From the NCBI RefSeq assembly GCF_005887115.1, contig NZ_PNCJ01000034.1:62001-126000 (forward strand): a stretch of 64,000 bases of DNA, written 5' to 3'. The position numbers were made by a program, and so were the translations under genes. Source of the DNA: Pseudoalteromonas rubra (GTDB lineage Bacteria > Pseudomonadota > Gammaproteobacteria > Enterobacterales > Alteromonadaceae). The notes under the pieces are model-generated. The model made no database searches. It worked only from the letters and a program-made list of their open reading frames with translations, and had not been told where the DNA came from. Below are positions 48,838-57,122 of this stretch, in pieces; positions within the stretch are counted from its first letter, which is position 1, and each line of letters begins with the position of its first letter.

Positions 48838-48865
48838 CATAGCCCGGTTACTGTACCGGGCTATG
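48838..48865. terminator. Convergent hairpin between the TonB receptor and dapD
   Basis: CATAGCCCGGT (48838-48848), loop TACTGT and ACCGGGCTATG (48855-48865) form an 11-base perfect stem between convergent genes. There is no real T-run on the plus strand and only TATTTCT on the minus strand, so it may be a stabilising or weak bidirectional terminator. Confidence 0.55.
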
Positions 48866-48878
48866 AGGTGAAAGCTTA

Positions 48879-49706
48879 TCAATCCTGGACAGAGCGAAGC
48901 AGGGCGTTAATGCCTACTTTCTCACGGGTTTGCTGGTCAACTTTCTTAACTATAATGGCGGCATACAGGCTATGCGTGCCATCTTTGCTCGGTAGTGAGC
49001 CCGGCACCACTACCGCACCTGCTGGTACGCGGCCGTAATGGATCTCACCGGTTTCACGGTCGTAAATACGGGTGCTTTGTGAAATATACACACCCATAGA
49101 AATCACAGCACCTTCTTCAACAATCACACCCTCAACAATCTCAGAGCGAGCGCCGATGAAGCAATTGTCTTCAATGATGGTCGGGTTGGCCTGCAGAGGC
49201 TCTAATACACCGCCAATGCCCACACCGCCTGACAGGTGCACGTTCTTACCAATTTGTGCGCAAGACCCTACGGTAGCCCAGGTATCGACCATAGTCCCTT
49301 CGTCTACGTATGCGCCAATATTGACATAAGACGGCATCAGAACCACGTTTTTTCCAACAAAGCTGCCCTGCCGTGCAACGGCGTTAGGCACGACACGCAT
49401 ACCACCTTGCTGAAATTGCTCAGGCGTGTAGTCGCTGAATTTAAGCGGCACTTTATCGTAAAACTGGTTAACGCCATCATGCAGAGGTTGGTTGTCACGG
49501 ATACGAAATGACAGCAGAACCGCCTTTTTTAGCCACTGGTGTACAACCCACTCGCCGCTGATCTTTTCCGCAACGCGAGCTGCGCCAGAGTCCAGCATGG
49601 CCAGCGCGTCAATAATGGCATTTTTAACCTCAGGAGACACATCACTTGGTGTGATGGTATCGCGTTGTTCCCAAGCTTGTTCAATAATGGTTTTTAAATC
49701 CGACAT
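48879..49706 (-). CDS. dapD: 2,3,4,5-tetrahydropyridine-2,6-dicarboxylate N-succinyltransferase
   Basis: DapD (275 residues) makes N-succinyl-2-amino-6-ketopimelate in lysine and diaminopimelate synthesis, using succinyl-CoA. The N-terminal helical part (LKTIIEQAWEQRDTI) leads to a left-handed beta-helix of hexapeptide repeats with VVLMPSYVNIGAYVDEGTMV, DTWATVGSCAQIGKNVHLSG and GARSEIVEGVIVEEG. The length matches the E. coli enzyme. It is 11 bases after glnD on the same strand, the usual order. Confidence 0.98.
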   Translation of the reverse strand: MSDLKTIIEQAWEQRDTITPSDVSPEVKNAIIDALAMLDSGAARVAEKISGEWVVHQWLKKAVLLSFRIRDNQPLHDGVNQFYDKVPLKFSDYTPEQFQQGGMRVVPNAVARQGSFVGKNVVLMPSYVNIGAYVDEGTMVDTWATVGSCAQIGKNVHLSGGVGIGGVLEPLQANPTIIEDNCFIGARSEIVEGVIVEEGAVISMGVYISQSTRIYDRETGEIHYGRVPAGAVVVPGSLPSKDGTHSLYAAIIVKKVDQQTREKVGINALLRSVQD

Positions 49707-49717
49707 AGTGTCCTCAT

Positions 49718-52336
49718 TTATTCAGATTCTGCATTGAGTTTTTTCATCAGTGAACGATGTAATGATGCTTTGGCATCTTCACTGAGACGTTGATAATCTT
49801 TGTCCGAGACCACAAAGAAATCCTCTGCGCGTTCGCCCACAGTGGTAATGCGTGCGGCGTGAATGTGCAGTGAATGAAGCTGAAATACCTCGGCTATTTT
49901 AGTCAACAGGCCGGGAATATCTACTGCCTGTATCTCTATCAGGTTGCGGTCGCTGCGTGCGTGAGGGCGTACCACCACCTTAGGTTTGATGTTGAAGTCT
50001 TTAAAGCGGTGAGAGCGATTTTTCTTAAGCCGAATTTTCTTTTTCGGATCGGTCAGGATCACTTCTAAGCTGCGGCGCAGGGTTTTAGCTCGTCCACCGC
50101 TGATAGGTCGACCATCAACCTCCAGAATGACAAAGCTAAAGACCACATAGCCATCTTTGGTCGTCAGGACCTGCGCATGCTGGATCTGGGCTTTTTTGGA
50201 GCCAATCACGGCCACCAGTTTGGCAAACAAACTCGCTTCGTATGGCGCATAGACAAATACCTGAGTGCCGCCATGCATAGGTTGTTCTGAGACCACCACA
50301 CAAGGCTGGCTCAAATCATCACGACCAAGCAGGTATTCGGTATGCCAGGAAATTTGTTGTTCGCTAAACGCGGTGAAATAGTTGGCTTTAAAGCGCGCCC
50401 AGATCATATCAATCAGATCTTCGCGGTATTCTTTGTTGATAAGCCGTTGCTTGGCCTGTTGTTTTTTATCACGAATTTGGTCTCGCATATCCATGGGATT
50501 TTCAAGCCCCAGTCGCAGTGCGCGCTGCGTATGTAAATAAAGCTCTCGTAACAGGGTGTTTTTCCAGTCATTCCAGAGATTGTCATTGGTGGCACGAATA
50601 TCTGCCACAGTGAGACAATAGAGGTAATCGAGTTGGCGTTCGTTTTTTATACGAGAGGCAAATTCGTTAATCACATCCGGGTCATTAATGTCTTTACGCT
50701 GCGCCGTGACTGACATTAGCAGGTGATTTTCAACCAGCCAGGCAACCAATTTGCTATCGGACGAAGAAAAACCATGCATACGCGCAAAGGCTGAGGCATC
50801 CACAGCCCCCAGCTCTGAGTGATCTCCACCTCGGCCCTTGGCAATGTCATGGAAAATTCCTGCCAAATACAATAATTCGGGTTTATCCATGCGGGTGACA
50901 ATTTCAGAGCACAGTGGGAATTCACCCTGATGTTCGTGGCTGAAGTAGCGATAAATATTATTGATCAATTTATGGGTGTGCTCATCCACGGTATAGGCGT
51001 GGAATAAGTCGAATTGCATCTGACCAAAGATATTGCGCCATTGTGGCAAATAGGCGGCAATGATCCCGTGCTTGTGCATTAAGGTAAATGCGCGACCCAT
51101 ACCGTTGGGGTGCTTAAGCAGGCGCATAAATGCGTCGCGACAAGCAGCATAATCCTGCAAGTCACCCAGCAGGCGTCGCCTTACCTGACGAACGGTACGG
51201 ATGGTGCTGGGGTCGATGTCGGTTATCTCGGGATGATCGGCAATGTGCTCAAACAATAAGATCAGATTTTCCCGACGAAAGAACACCGAGGGGTTCTTGA
51301 CCCGAATTTTTTTGCCAACACGTTCAAAGTGGTTGTCGAGTGGTACCACAGTTTGCTCGCTTTGATCCGGTAAAATGCTTTGCTCAAAATACGACAGCAG
51401 CATTTGATTCATCTCCCGCACCCGGCTCATGATCCGGAACAGGCGTTTCATCATACGCTCAACGGACGCTTTACCTTCTGAGCCAAACCCTAATAACTCG
51501 GCCGCATGAGGCTGATAGTCAAAGAGCAGGCGGTTTTCGCTACGCCCGGCAGCCAGATGCAATGCAAAACGGATATTCCAGAGGTTTTCGAGGCACTCCA
51601 GCAATTCCTGATATTCTTCGTGAGTCAGGTAGCCGTGGCTTATCAGCTCCTCCAGCGTTTCGGCATGAAAGTGCTTTTTAGCCACCCAGAAGATGGTCTG
51701 AAGGTCGCGCAGGCCGCCGGGGTTCTCTTTGATATTTGGTTCCAGGTTATAAGCGGTACCGTGGCACTTTTTGCGTCGCAGGCGCTGCTCTTTGACCTTG
51801 GCTATGAAGAACTCATCGGATTGCCAGATGGGCGTTTCCACAATATGGCTTTTCAGCCGCTCGAACTCGACGTGATTACCACAAATCAAGCGGCTCTCCA
51901 GTAAGCTGGTGGTAAAGTGGACGTCTTCACGTTTTTGCTCCAGCACCTGCTCGTGGGTTCTCACACTGTGGCCAATATCCAGGTTCAGATCCCACAGCAA
52001 AGTCATAAAAGACTCTAATGATTCTGTCAGTTCAGGCCCAGGCTCCACTTTGCAGAGCAGTAAAAAATCGATGTCTGAATATGGGTGTAACTCGCCGCGC
52101 CCGTATCCACCCACGCCAATGAGTGCGAGGTCGGGAAATTGGGCCAATCCGGTGTCGGAATAGAGCTTGATCAACAGCCTGTCAATAAATTCAGCTCGGG
52201 CATTGATCAGCTGCCGGACAGGTTGTTTAGAAAACTGATTGTTTAGCCATTTATAAAAATAGGCCTGGCAGTTTTTGTAGTCATTCAAGGTTTGCGCTTC
52301 GTCGAGAAGCGTTTTTACTTTGTTTGGTAGTGCCAC
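49718..52336 (-). CDS. glnD: Bifunctional uridylyltransferase/uridylyl-removing enzyme GlnD
   Basis: GlnD (872 residues) senses glutamine and modifies the PII protein. The nucleotidyltransferase site is GGYGRGELHPYSDIDF at residues 76-91. The HD domain has GIFHDIAKGRGGDHSELG in the middle. Two ACT domains lie at the C-terminus (QVFVYAPYEASLFAKLVAVI and LIEIQAVDIPGLLTKIAEVF). Length is normal. It is downstream of map, but a terminator and the second repeat copy lie between them, so its promoter is probably separate. Confidence 0.98.
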   Translation of the reverse strand: MALPNKVKTLLDEAQTLNDYKNCQAYFYKWLNNQFSKQPVRQLINARAEFIDRLLIKLYSDTGLAQFPDLALIGVGGYGRGELHPYSDIDFLLLCKVEPGPELTESLESFMTLLWDLNLDIGHSVRTHEQVLEQKREDVHFTTSLLESRLICGNHVEFERLKSHIVETPIWQSDEFFIAKVKEQRLRRKKCHGTAYNLEPNIKENPGGLRDLQTIFWVAKKHFHAETLEELISHGYLTHEEYQELLECLENLWNIRFALHLAAGRSENRLLFDYQPHAAELLGFGSEGKASVERMMKRLFRIMSRVREMNQMLLSYFEQSILPDQSEQTVVPLDNHFERVGKKIRVKNPSVFFRRENLILLFEHIADHPEITDIDPSTIRTVRQVRRRLLGDLQDYAACRDAFMRLLKHPNGMGRAFTLMHKHGIIAAYLPQWRNIFGQMQFDLFHAYTVDEHTHKLINNIYRYFSHEHQGEFPLCSEIVTRMDKPELLYLAGIFHDIAKGRGGDHSELGAVDASAFARMHGFSSSDSKLVAWLVENHLLMSVTAQRKDINDPDVINEFASRIKNERQLDYLYCLTVADIRATNDNLWNDWKNTLLRELYLHTQRALRLGLENPMDMRDQIRDKKQQAKQRLINKEYREDLIDMIWARFKANYFTAFSEQQISWHTEYLLGRDDLSQPCVVVSEQPMHGGTQVFVYAPYEASLFAKLVAVIGSKKAQIQHAQVLTTKDGYVVFSFVILEVDGRPISGGRAKTLRRSLEVILTDPKKKIRLKKNRSHRFKDFNIKPKVVVRPHARSDRNLIEIQAVDIPGLLTKIAEVFQLHSLHIHAARITTVGERAEDFFVVSDKDYQRLSEDAKASLHRSLMKKLNAESE

Positions 52337-52462
52337 CTGGGCTCCCTATGTTGCGCGCAAAACTCACAGCTCAGTTTTACACTAAGTGGCAAAAAAATGC
52401 GAGGAAGTGATAGAGGAAGGGCGCTTAAGTGGATGAAAAGGCAGCATACAGACCAGCAAAGC

Positions 52463-52488
52463 AAAACGCCACCGGCTGGTGGCGTTTT
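52463..52488 (-). terminator. Rho-independent terminator after map
   Basis: On the minus strand AAAACGCCACC, loop AGCC and GGTGGCGTTTT form an 11-base perfect stem whose arms include an A-run and T-run, followed by GCTTTGC. The plus strand has five T as well, so it could act both ways. It lies beyond the repeat element that follows map. Confidence 0.88.
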
Positions 52489-52495
52489 TGAGTTC

Positions 52496-52657
52496 ATACC
52501 AATTTGCTTGATTAAGTGTTCTATTTTGAGGCGAGAAAATATAGTCGATAACTAGGCAAAAATTTTGCTATTTAGTTGTTCTAAATGAGAAATTTTTAAC
52601 ACCGTTACCGTTATATTTGCTCCGTCAAATTGAACAGGTATTAAGTGAAATTGGTAT
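52496..52657. repeat. 162-bp imperfect palindromic repeat, copy 2
   Basis: It begins ATACCAATTT (52496-52505) and ends AAATTGGTAT (52648-52657), a perfect ten-base terminal inverted repeat. It has the same length and orientation as copy 1 at 21022-21183, with roughly a dozen substitutions and no indels by eye. It lies four bases downstream of the map stop codon, between it and the terminator, and would fold into a long hairpin in the map mRNA 3' region. No coding capacity. Confidence 0.88.
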
Positions 52658-52661
52658 CAGC

Positions 52662-53453
52662 TTATGCTTTGTGCTCAATCACTCTTTCAATGCTGTCGTC
52701 GCTGCGCAGTGTCAGGATTTCTACCCCATTTTCAGTTACCAACAGTGTGTGTTCCCACTGGGCAGACAGGCTACGGTCCTTAGTGACCACGGTCCAGTCG
52801 TCTTTAAGCAATTTACAGTGGCGTTTACCGGCATTGACCATAGGCTCAATGGTCAGGCACATACCCGCTTGCAGGGCTTCACCGGTTCCTGGTTTACCGT
52901 AGTGAACGATTTGCGGCTCTTCGTGGAACTCAGCACCAATACCGTGGCCGCAATATTCGCGTACGATAGAGTAGTTAAAGCCCTCGGCATATTTTTGGAT
53001 AGCAGCGCCGATGTCACCAATGCGTACGCCAGGTTTTACCATGCGAATACCGATATACAGGGCTTCCTGAGTGACTTCACTCAAACGTTTGCCCTGAATA
53101 CTTGGCGTACCCACAAAGAACATCTTTGAGGTATCGCCATGGTAGCCGTCTTTGATGACTGTCACATCGATGTTGATGATGTCACCCTCTTTGAGTGGCT
53201 TGTCGTTAGGAATACCGTGACAAATGACGTGATTTACAGAGGTACAAATAGACTTAGGGAAACCGTGGTAGTTAAGTGGTGCCGGCACTGCCTGCTGCAC
53301 ATCCACAATATAATTATGACAAATGGTATTCAGCTCATCGGTCGTCACCCCTGGTTTGACATAAGGTTCAATCATTTCTAATACTTCAGCGGCTAACTTA
53401 CCGGCAACACGCATTTTTTCGATTTCTTCAGGGGTTTTGATCACTGCACTCAT
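52662..53453 (-). CDS. map: Type I methionine aminopeptidase
   Basis: Map (263 residues) removes the initiator methionine from nascent proteins. The metal ligands are in IINIDVTVIKDGYHGDTSKM (two Asp), CGHGIG (His), TIEPMV (Glu) and QWEHTLLVT (Glu). The N-terminus reads SAVIKTPEEIEKMRVAGKLA, as in other enzymes of this class. It is divergent from rpsB, as in E. coli and Vibrio. Length is normal. Confidence 0.98.
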   Translation of the reverse strand: MSAVIKTPEEIEKMRVAGKLAAEVLEMIEPYVKPGVTTDELNTICHNYIVDVQQAVPAPLNYHGFPKSICTSVNHVICHGIPNDKPLKEGDIINIDVTVIKDGYHGDTSKMFFVGTPSIQGKRLSEVTQEALYIGIRMVKPGVRIGDIGAAIQKYAEGFNYSIVREYCGHGIGAEFHEEPQIVHYGKPGTGEALQAGMCLTIEPMVNAGKRHCKLLKDDWTVVTKDRSLSAQWEHTLLVTENGVEILTLRSDDSIERVIEHKA

Positions 53454-53522
53454 TGAGACTCCAAGTCATAGTTTCGACGCAACAACGTCAGGCTAGTTTA
53501 TGAACGATTTTTAGCCCAAACG

Positions 53523-53558
53523 TTGAGTTAATTTCTTTTATATGGTATAAAGCGCGCC
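53523..53558 (+). promoter_or_regulatory. rpsB promoter with GC-rich discriminator
   Basis: TTGAGT (53523-53528), a 17-base spacer and TATAAA (53546-53551) are followed by GCGCGCC. The GC-rich discriminator is the hallmark of promoters repressed by ppGpp, as expected for ribosomal protein genes. The start of transcription would be near 53559, giving a leader of about 210 bases. Confidence 0.8.
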
Positions 53559-53769
53559 GTCTTTTTACAAATAAATCTTTCAGGGCGATTTGGCTCTAGG
53601 GTTGTTTGTAACGAAGACAACACGAAATTTAATTTTAACACACACACATATCGACACATACACTTGGGTGCAAGCTCGGGACAAATTATCGGGTAACCGA
53701 ATTTTCGAACTTGTTGGTGTTATGGGATATGTGGAGGCCTAACCCTAACTAAATTAGAGGAAAATACAA
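53559..53769 (+). promoter_or_regulatory. rpsB mRNA leader, candidate S2 autoregulatory region
   Basis: About 210 untranslated bases separate the predicted transcription start and the rpsB ATG. Short complementary segments (for example CAAGCTCGG near 53671 with CCGA and CTTG near 53698-53714) suggest folding before the AGAGGA ribosome site. In E. coli, S2 represses rpsB-tsf by binding a structured leader, and this region is in the same place. The structure here was not calculated. The same 316-base map-rpsB gap contains no gene. Confidence 0.5.
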
Positions 53770-54498
53770 ATGGCAAACGTTTCAATGCGCGATATGCTTC
53801 AAGCTGGTGTTCACTTCGGTCACCAGGCTCGTTACTGGAACCCTAAGATGAAGCCTTTCATCTTCGGCGCTCGTAACCGTGTACATATCATCAACCTGGA
53901 AAAGACAGTTCCTATGTTCAACGATGCACTTAAGTTCCTTTCGAACGTTGCATCTAACAAAGGTAAAATCCTTTTCGTAGGTACTAAGCGCGCTGCAAGC
54001 GAAGCAGTTAAAGAAGCAGCTATTCAAAGCGAGCAGTTCTACGTAAATCACCGTTGGTTAGGTGGTATGTTGACTAACTGGAAAACAGTTCGTCAATCAA
54101 TCAAGCGTCTTAAAGACCTTGAAACTCAAAGCCAAGACGGTACTTTCGAGAAGCTGACTAAAAAAGAAGCTTTGATGAAAACTCGCGAAATGGAAAAGCT
54201 TGAGAAAAGCCTTGGTGGTATCAAAGATATGGGCGGTCTTCCAGACGCTATCTTCATCATCGATGCTGACCACGAGCACATCGCTATCCGTGAAGCAAAC
54301 AACCTGGGCATTCCAGTAGTATCTGTTGTTGATACTAACTCTAACCCAGATGGCGTTGACTTCATCATCCCAGGTAACGATGACGCGATCCGCGCTATCC
54401 AGCTTTACACTGGTGCTGTTGCGACTGCTATCACTGAAGGTCGTGAAAGCAACATCGTTGCTCAAGCTGAAAGCGACGACTTCGTAGAAGCTGAGTAA
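53770..54498 (+). CDS. rpsB: 30S ribosomal protein S2
   Basis: S2 (242 residues) starts MANVSMRDMLQAGVHFGHQA, followed by WNPKMKPFIFGARNRVHIIN and RWLGGMLTNWKTVRQSIKRL. Conserved DADHEHIAIREANNLGIPVV and VDTNSNPDGVDFIIPGNDDA lie near the C-terminus. It is part of the small ribosomal subunit. Codon use is strongly biased, as for a highly expressed gene. AGAGGA precedes the ATG. It is followed by tsf with an attenuator-like hairpin between. Confidence 0.99.
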   Translation: MANVSMRDMLQAGVHFGHQARYWNPKMKPFIFGARNRVHIINLEKTVPMFNDALKFLSNVASNKGKILFVGTKRAASEAVKEAAIQSEQFYVNHRWLGGMLTNWKTVRQSIKRLKDLETQSQDGTFEKLTKKEALMKTREMEKLEKSLGGIKDMGGLPDAIFIIDADHEHIAIREANNLGIPVVSVVDTNSNPDGVDFIIPGNDDAIRAIQLYTGAVATAITEGRESNIVAQAESDDFVEAE

Positions 54499-54565
54499 TA
54501 GATTACAAACCGTGCCACTGGCAACACAGGTGTGCGGGTGGCCGGTTGTAACGCACTAAGCTGTC

Positions 54566-54600
54566 ATCAAGTCTTCATCTTATTTTTCCGAAGACTTGAT
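54566..54600 (+). terminator. Attenuator-like hairpin between rpsB and tsf
   Basis: ATCAAGTCTTC (54566-54576), a 13-base loop and GAAGACTTGAT (54590-54600) form an 11-base perfect stem, followed by ATTCTTT. A partial terminator in this gap is known in E. coli, where it sets the S2 to EF-Ts ratio. The T-run is short, so read-through into tsf is expected. Confidence 0.6.
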
Positions 54601-54660
54601 ATTCTTTACAAGCGGTAATTCGCTTATCAAAAAACCGAATTCAGAATTGAGGATATTCTA

Positions 54661-55512
54661 ATGGCTGTAACTGCTGCCCTAGTTAAAGAACTTCGCGAGC
54701 GTACTGGCGCTGGCATGATGGATTGTAAAAAAGCACTGACTGAAACTAACGGTGACATCGATCTGGCGATCGAGAACATGCGTAAGAGCGGTGCTGCTAA
54801 AGCGGCTAAAAAAGCTGGTAACATTGCTGCTGAAGGTACAATCCTTATCAAGCAAGGTGAAGGTTTCGCTGCACTTCTAGAAGTTAACTGTCAAACTGAC
54901 TTCGTTGCTAAAGACGAAAACTTCCTGGGTTTCGCTAACACTGTTCTTGACGCTGCTGCTGAAGCTAAGACAGACATCGAAACTTTGAAAGCTCAGTTCG
55001 AAGAAACGCGTGTTGCACTGGTTGCTAAAATCGGTGAAAACATCAACGTTCGTCGCGTTGAGTACATCGACGGCGAAAACATCTCTGCATACCGTCACGG
55101 CGACCGTATCGGTGTTGTTGTAACTGGTGACGCTGACGAAGAGACTCTGAAGCACGTTGCAATGCACGTTGCTGCTTCTAAGCCTGACTACCTAAACCCA
55201 GAAGACGTACCTGCTGAGGTTGTAGAGAAAGAAAAAGCGGTTCAGGTTGAAATCGCTATGAACGAAGGCAAGCCTGCTGAAATCGCTGAGAAAATGGTTG
55301 TTGGCCGCATGAAGAAGTTCACTGGTGAGATCTCTCTTACTGGTCAGGCGTTCATCATGGAGCCTAAGAAGTCTGTTGGCGAGTACCTGAAAGAGAAAGG
55401 TGCTTCTGTTTCTTCATTCATTCGCCTTGAAGTAGGTGAAGGTATCGAGAAGAAAGAAGAAGACTTCGCTGCTGAAGTTGCTGCTCAAATCGCAGCTGCG
55501 AAAGGCGAATAA
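54661..55512 (+). CDS. tsf: Translation elongation factor Ts
   Basis: EF-Ts (283 residues) exchanges GDP on EF-Tu. The N-terminal UBA-like domain has AALVKELRERTGAGMMDCKK, and the core begins EGTILIKQGEGFAALLEVNC and QTDFVAKDENFLGF. These are diagnostic. Codon use is highly biased (GCT, GGT, AAA). Length is normal. It is co-transcribed with rpsB by read-through and followed by a terminator-type hairpin. Confidence 0.99.
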   Translation: MAVTAALVKELRERTGAGMMDCKKALTETNGDIDLAIENMRKSGAAKAAKKAGNIAAEGTILIKQGEGFAALLEVNCQTDFVAKDENFLGFANTVLDAAAEAKTDIETLKAQFEETRVALVAKIGENINVRRVEYIDGENISAYRHGDRIGVVVTGDADEETLKHVAMHVAASKPDYLNPEDVPAEVVEKEKAVQVEIAMNEGKPAEIAEKMVVGRMKKFTGEISLTGQAFIMEPKKSVGEYLKEKGASVSSFIRLEVGEGIEKKEEDFAAEVAAQIAAAKGE

Positions 55513-55529
55513 TCACGCTTAGGTGATTA

Positions 55530-55575
55530 AGTGATGCAAAAGCCTCCTCGAGACGAGATTTGCTTTTGCGTCACT
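55530..55575 (+). terminator. Hairpin after tsf
   Basis: AGTGATGCAAAAGC (55530-55543) and GCTTTTGCGTCACT (55562-55575) pair at 13 of 14 positions, with an 18-base loop containing CTCGAGACGAG, which can fold further. The stop of tsf is 18 bases upstream. The inner arm is T-rich but there is no T-run after the stem, so it may be a weak terminator or an mRNA-stabilising structure. Its right arm overlaps the pyrH promoter candidate. Confidence 0.5.
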
Positions 55576-55594
55576 GCACAAAATTCTCTAAAAT
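55566..55594 (+). promoter_or_regulatory. Candidate pyrH promoter
   Basis: TTGCGT (55566-55571), a 17-base spacer and TAAAAT (55589-55594) form a reasonable sigma-70 promoter 70 bases before the pyrH start. The -35 lies inside the right arm of the hairpin that follows tsf. Confidence 0.45.
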
Positions 55595-55632
55595 AACCGC
55601 GCATTTATGTGTAGCATAAGCGCGGTTATTTT
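55590..55632 (+). promoter_or_regulatory. Long hairpin in the tsf-pyrH gap
   Basis: AAAATAACCGCGC (55590-55602) and GCGCGGTTATTTT (55620-55632) form a 13-base perfect stem; the 17-base loop contains a TATG/CATA mini-stem. It ends 30 bases before pyrH. With four T at its 3' side it could be a terminator ending rpsB-tsf transcription or a leader structure controlling pyrH. Confidence 0.6.
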
Positions 55633-55662
55633 GTATCTCACTTTTAATTTGGCCCGGAAATT

Positions 55663-56403
55663 ATGACTATCAATCGAAAACCTGTTTTTAGACGCGTTCT
55701 TCTTAAACTTAGCGGCGAAGCTTTGATGGGAGATGAAGGCTTTGGAATCGATCCTAAAGTACTGGATCGTATGGCCCAAGAAATAAAAGAACTTGTAGAA
55801 CTCGACGTAGAAGTGGGTTTGGTTATCGGCGGCGGTAACTTCTTACGTGGCGGCTCTTTGGCCGAAGCGGGTATGAACCGCGTAGTGGGTGACCACATGG
55901 GTATGCTGGCAACGGTTATGAATGGTCTGGCAATGCGTGATGCGTTGCATCGAGCGTTTGTGAATGCTCGCCTGATGTCTGCTATTCCACTCAATGGTGT
56001 ATGTGATGCGTACAACTGGGCAGAAGCAATCAGCTTGCTGAAATCAGGTCGCGTCGTGATCTTCTCAGCGGGTACTGGTAATCCGTTCTTCACCACAGAT
56101 TCAGCAGCCTGTCTGCGCGGTATTGAAATTGAAGCGGATACAGTGATCAAGGCCACTAAAGTAGATGGTGTATTCAGTGATGACCCGGTGAAAAACCCGG
56201 ATGCAGAACTGCATCGTCACCTGACTTACAATGAAGTGATTGAAAGAGAATTAAAGGTTATGGACCTGGCGGCATTTACCCTGGCTCGTGACCACAACAT
56301 GCCTTTAAGCGTATTCAACATGAACAAACCAGGCGCGCTAAAGCGTGTTATCATGGGTGAAGAAGAAGGCACTTTAATCAGTACACAACCAGCTGCGGAG
56401 TAA
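55663..56403 (+). CDS. pyrH: Uridylate kinase
   Basis: UMP kinase (246 residues) phosphorylates UMP to UDP and is the bacterial hexameric amino-acid-kinase-fold enzyme. Motifs are RVLLKLSGEALMGDEGFGID, VIGGGNFLRGGSLAEAGMNR, GDHMGMLATVMN, and FSAGTGNPFFTTDSAACLRG. The C-terminus is normal. It sits between tsf and frr in the conserved order. Confidence 0.99.
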   Translation: MTINRKPVFRRVLLKLSGEALMGDEGFGIDPKVLDRMAQEIKELVELDVEVGLVIGGGNFLRGGSLAEAGMNRVVGDHMGMLATVMNGLAMRDALHRAFVNARLMSAIPLNGVCDAYNWAEAISLLKSGRVVIFSAGTGNPFFTTDSAACLRGIEIEADTVIKATKVDGVFSDDPVKNPDAELHRHLTYNEVIERELKVMDLAAFTLARDHNMPLSVFNMNKPGALKRVIMGEEEGTLISTQPAAE

Positions 56404-56487
56404 GTGCTTAGGTAAAAAGCCTAACCAAAACAGTAATTAAACTCGCCAGCTGAGTCCGATTAATACAGTAAAGAATAGGATAGCACT

Positions 56488-57045
56488 GTGATTGATGATA
56501 TTAAAAAAGATGCGCAAGAGCGTATGACAAAAAGTGTAGCTGCGTTGGCAAGCCAGCTGTCAAAAATCCGTACTGGCCGTGCGCACCCGGCATTACTTGA
56601 TGGTATTTCAGTATCTTACTACGGTGCTGACACGCCACTGAATCAGGTTGCAAACGTGACGGTAGAAGACTCTCGTACTCTGGCTATCAGCGTATTCGAC
56701 AAGTCTCTGGCACAAGCAGTAGAAAAAGCCATCATGGCGTCTGATTTAGGCCTGAACCCGATGTCTGCAGGCACCGTTATTCGTGTTCCACTCCCTCCAT
56801 TGACTGAAGAGCGTCGTAAGGATCTTATCAAGATCGTACGTGGCGAAGTTGAAGGTGGTCGTGTTGCGGTACGTAATATCCGCCGTGATGCAAATGGTGA
56901 CGTCAAGTCTCTACTTAAAGACAAAGAGATTTCTGAGGACGAAGCACGTCAGGCAGAAGACGAGATCCAGAAGCTAACTGATAAGTTTATCAAAGAGATG
57001 GACACCCAGCTGAGCGCGAAAGAAGCAGAGCTGATGGAAATCTAA
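56488..57045 (+). CDS. frr: Ribosome recycling factor
   Basis: RRF (185 residues) splits post-termination ribosomes together with EF-G. Typical segments are QLSKIRTGRAHPALLDGISV, VSYYGADTPLNQVANVTVED, IRVPLPPLTEERRKDL and VAVRNIRRDANGDVKSLLKD. The start is GTG, with AGGATAG about eight bases upstream. Length matches the E. coli protein. A strong terminator follows. Confidence 0.99.
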   Translation: MIDDIKKDAQERMTKSVAALASQLSKIRTGRAHPALLDGISVSYYGADTPLNQVANVTVEDSRTLAISVFDKSLAQAVEKAIMASDLGLNPMSAGTVIRVPLPPLTEERRKDLIKIVRGEVEGGRVAVRNIRRDANGDVKSLLKDKEISEDEARQAEDEIQKLTDKFIKEMDTQLSAKEAELMEI

Positions 57046-57072
57046 GCAACCACAAATTTATTAGGTTTGCAG

Positions 57073-57107
57073 CGCCGTCTAAGGTATACTAGACGGCGTT
57101 TTTTTTT
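57073..57107 (+). terminator. Rho-independent terminator after frr
   Basis: CGCCGTCTA (57073-57081), loop AGGTATAC and TAGACGGCG (57090-57098) are followed by nine T. It is a strong terminator, yet the uppS start is only 15 bases further, so uppS needs read-through or a promoter I could not place. TATACT inside the hairpin loop is a possible -10 but lacks a well-spaced -35. Confidence 0.92.
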
Positions 57108-57122
57108 ACTTAAATAGGCATT

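Noticed and set aside
52315..52497. A 60-codon minus-strand frame between map and glnD
   Set aside because: It spans a strong terminator and the edge of the repeat, with no ribosome site.
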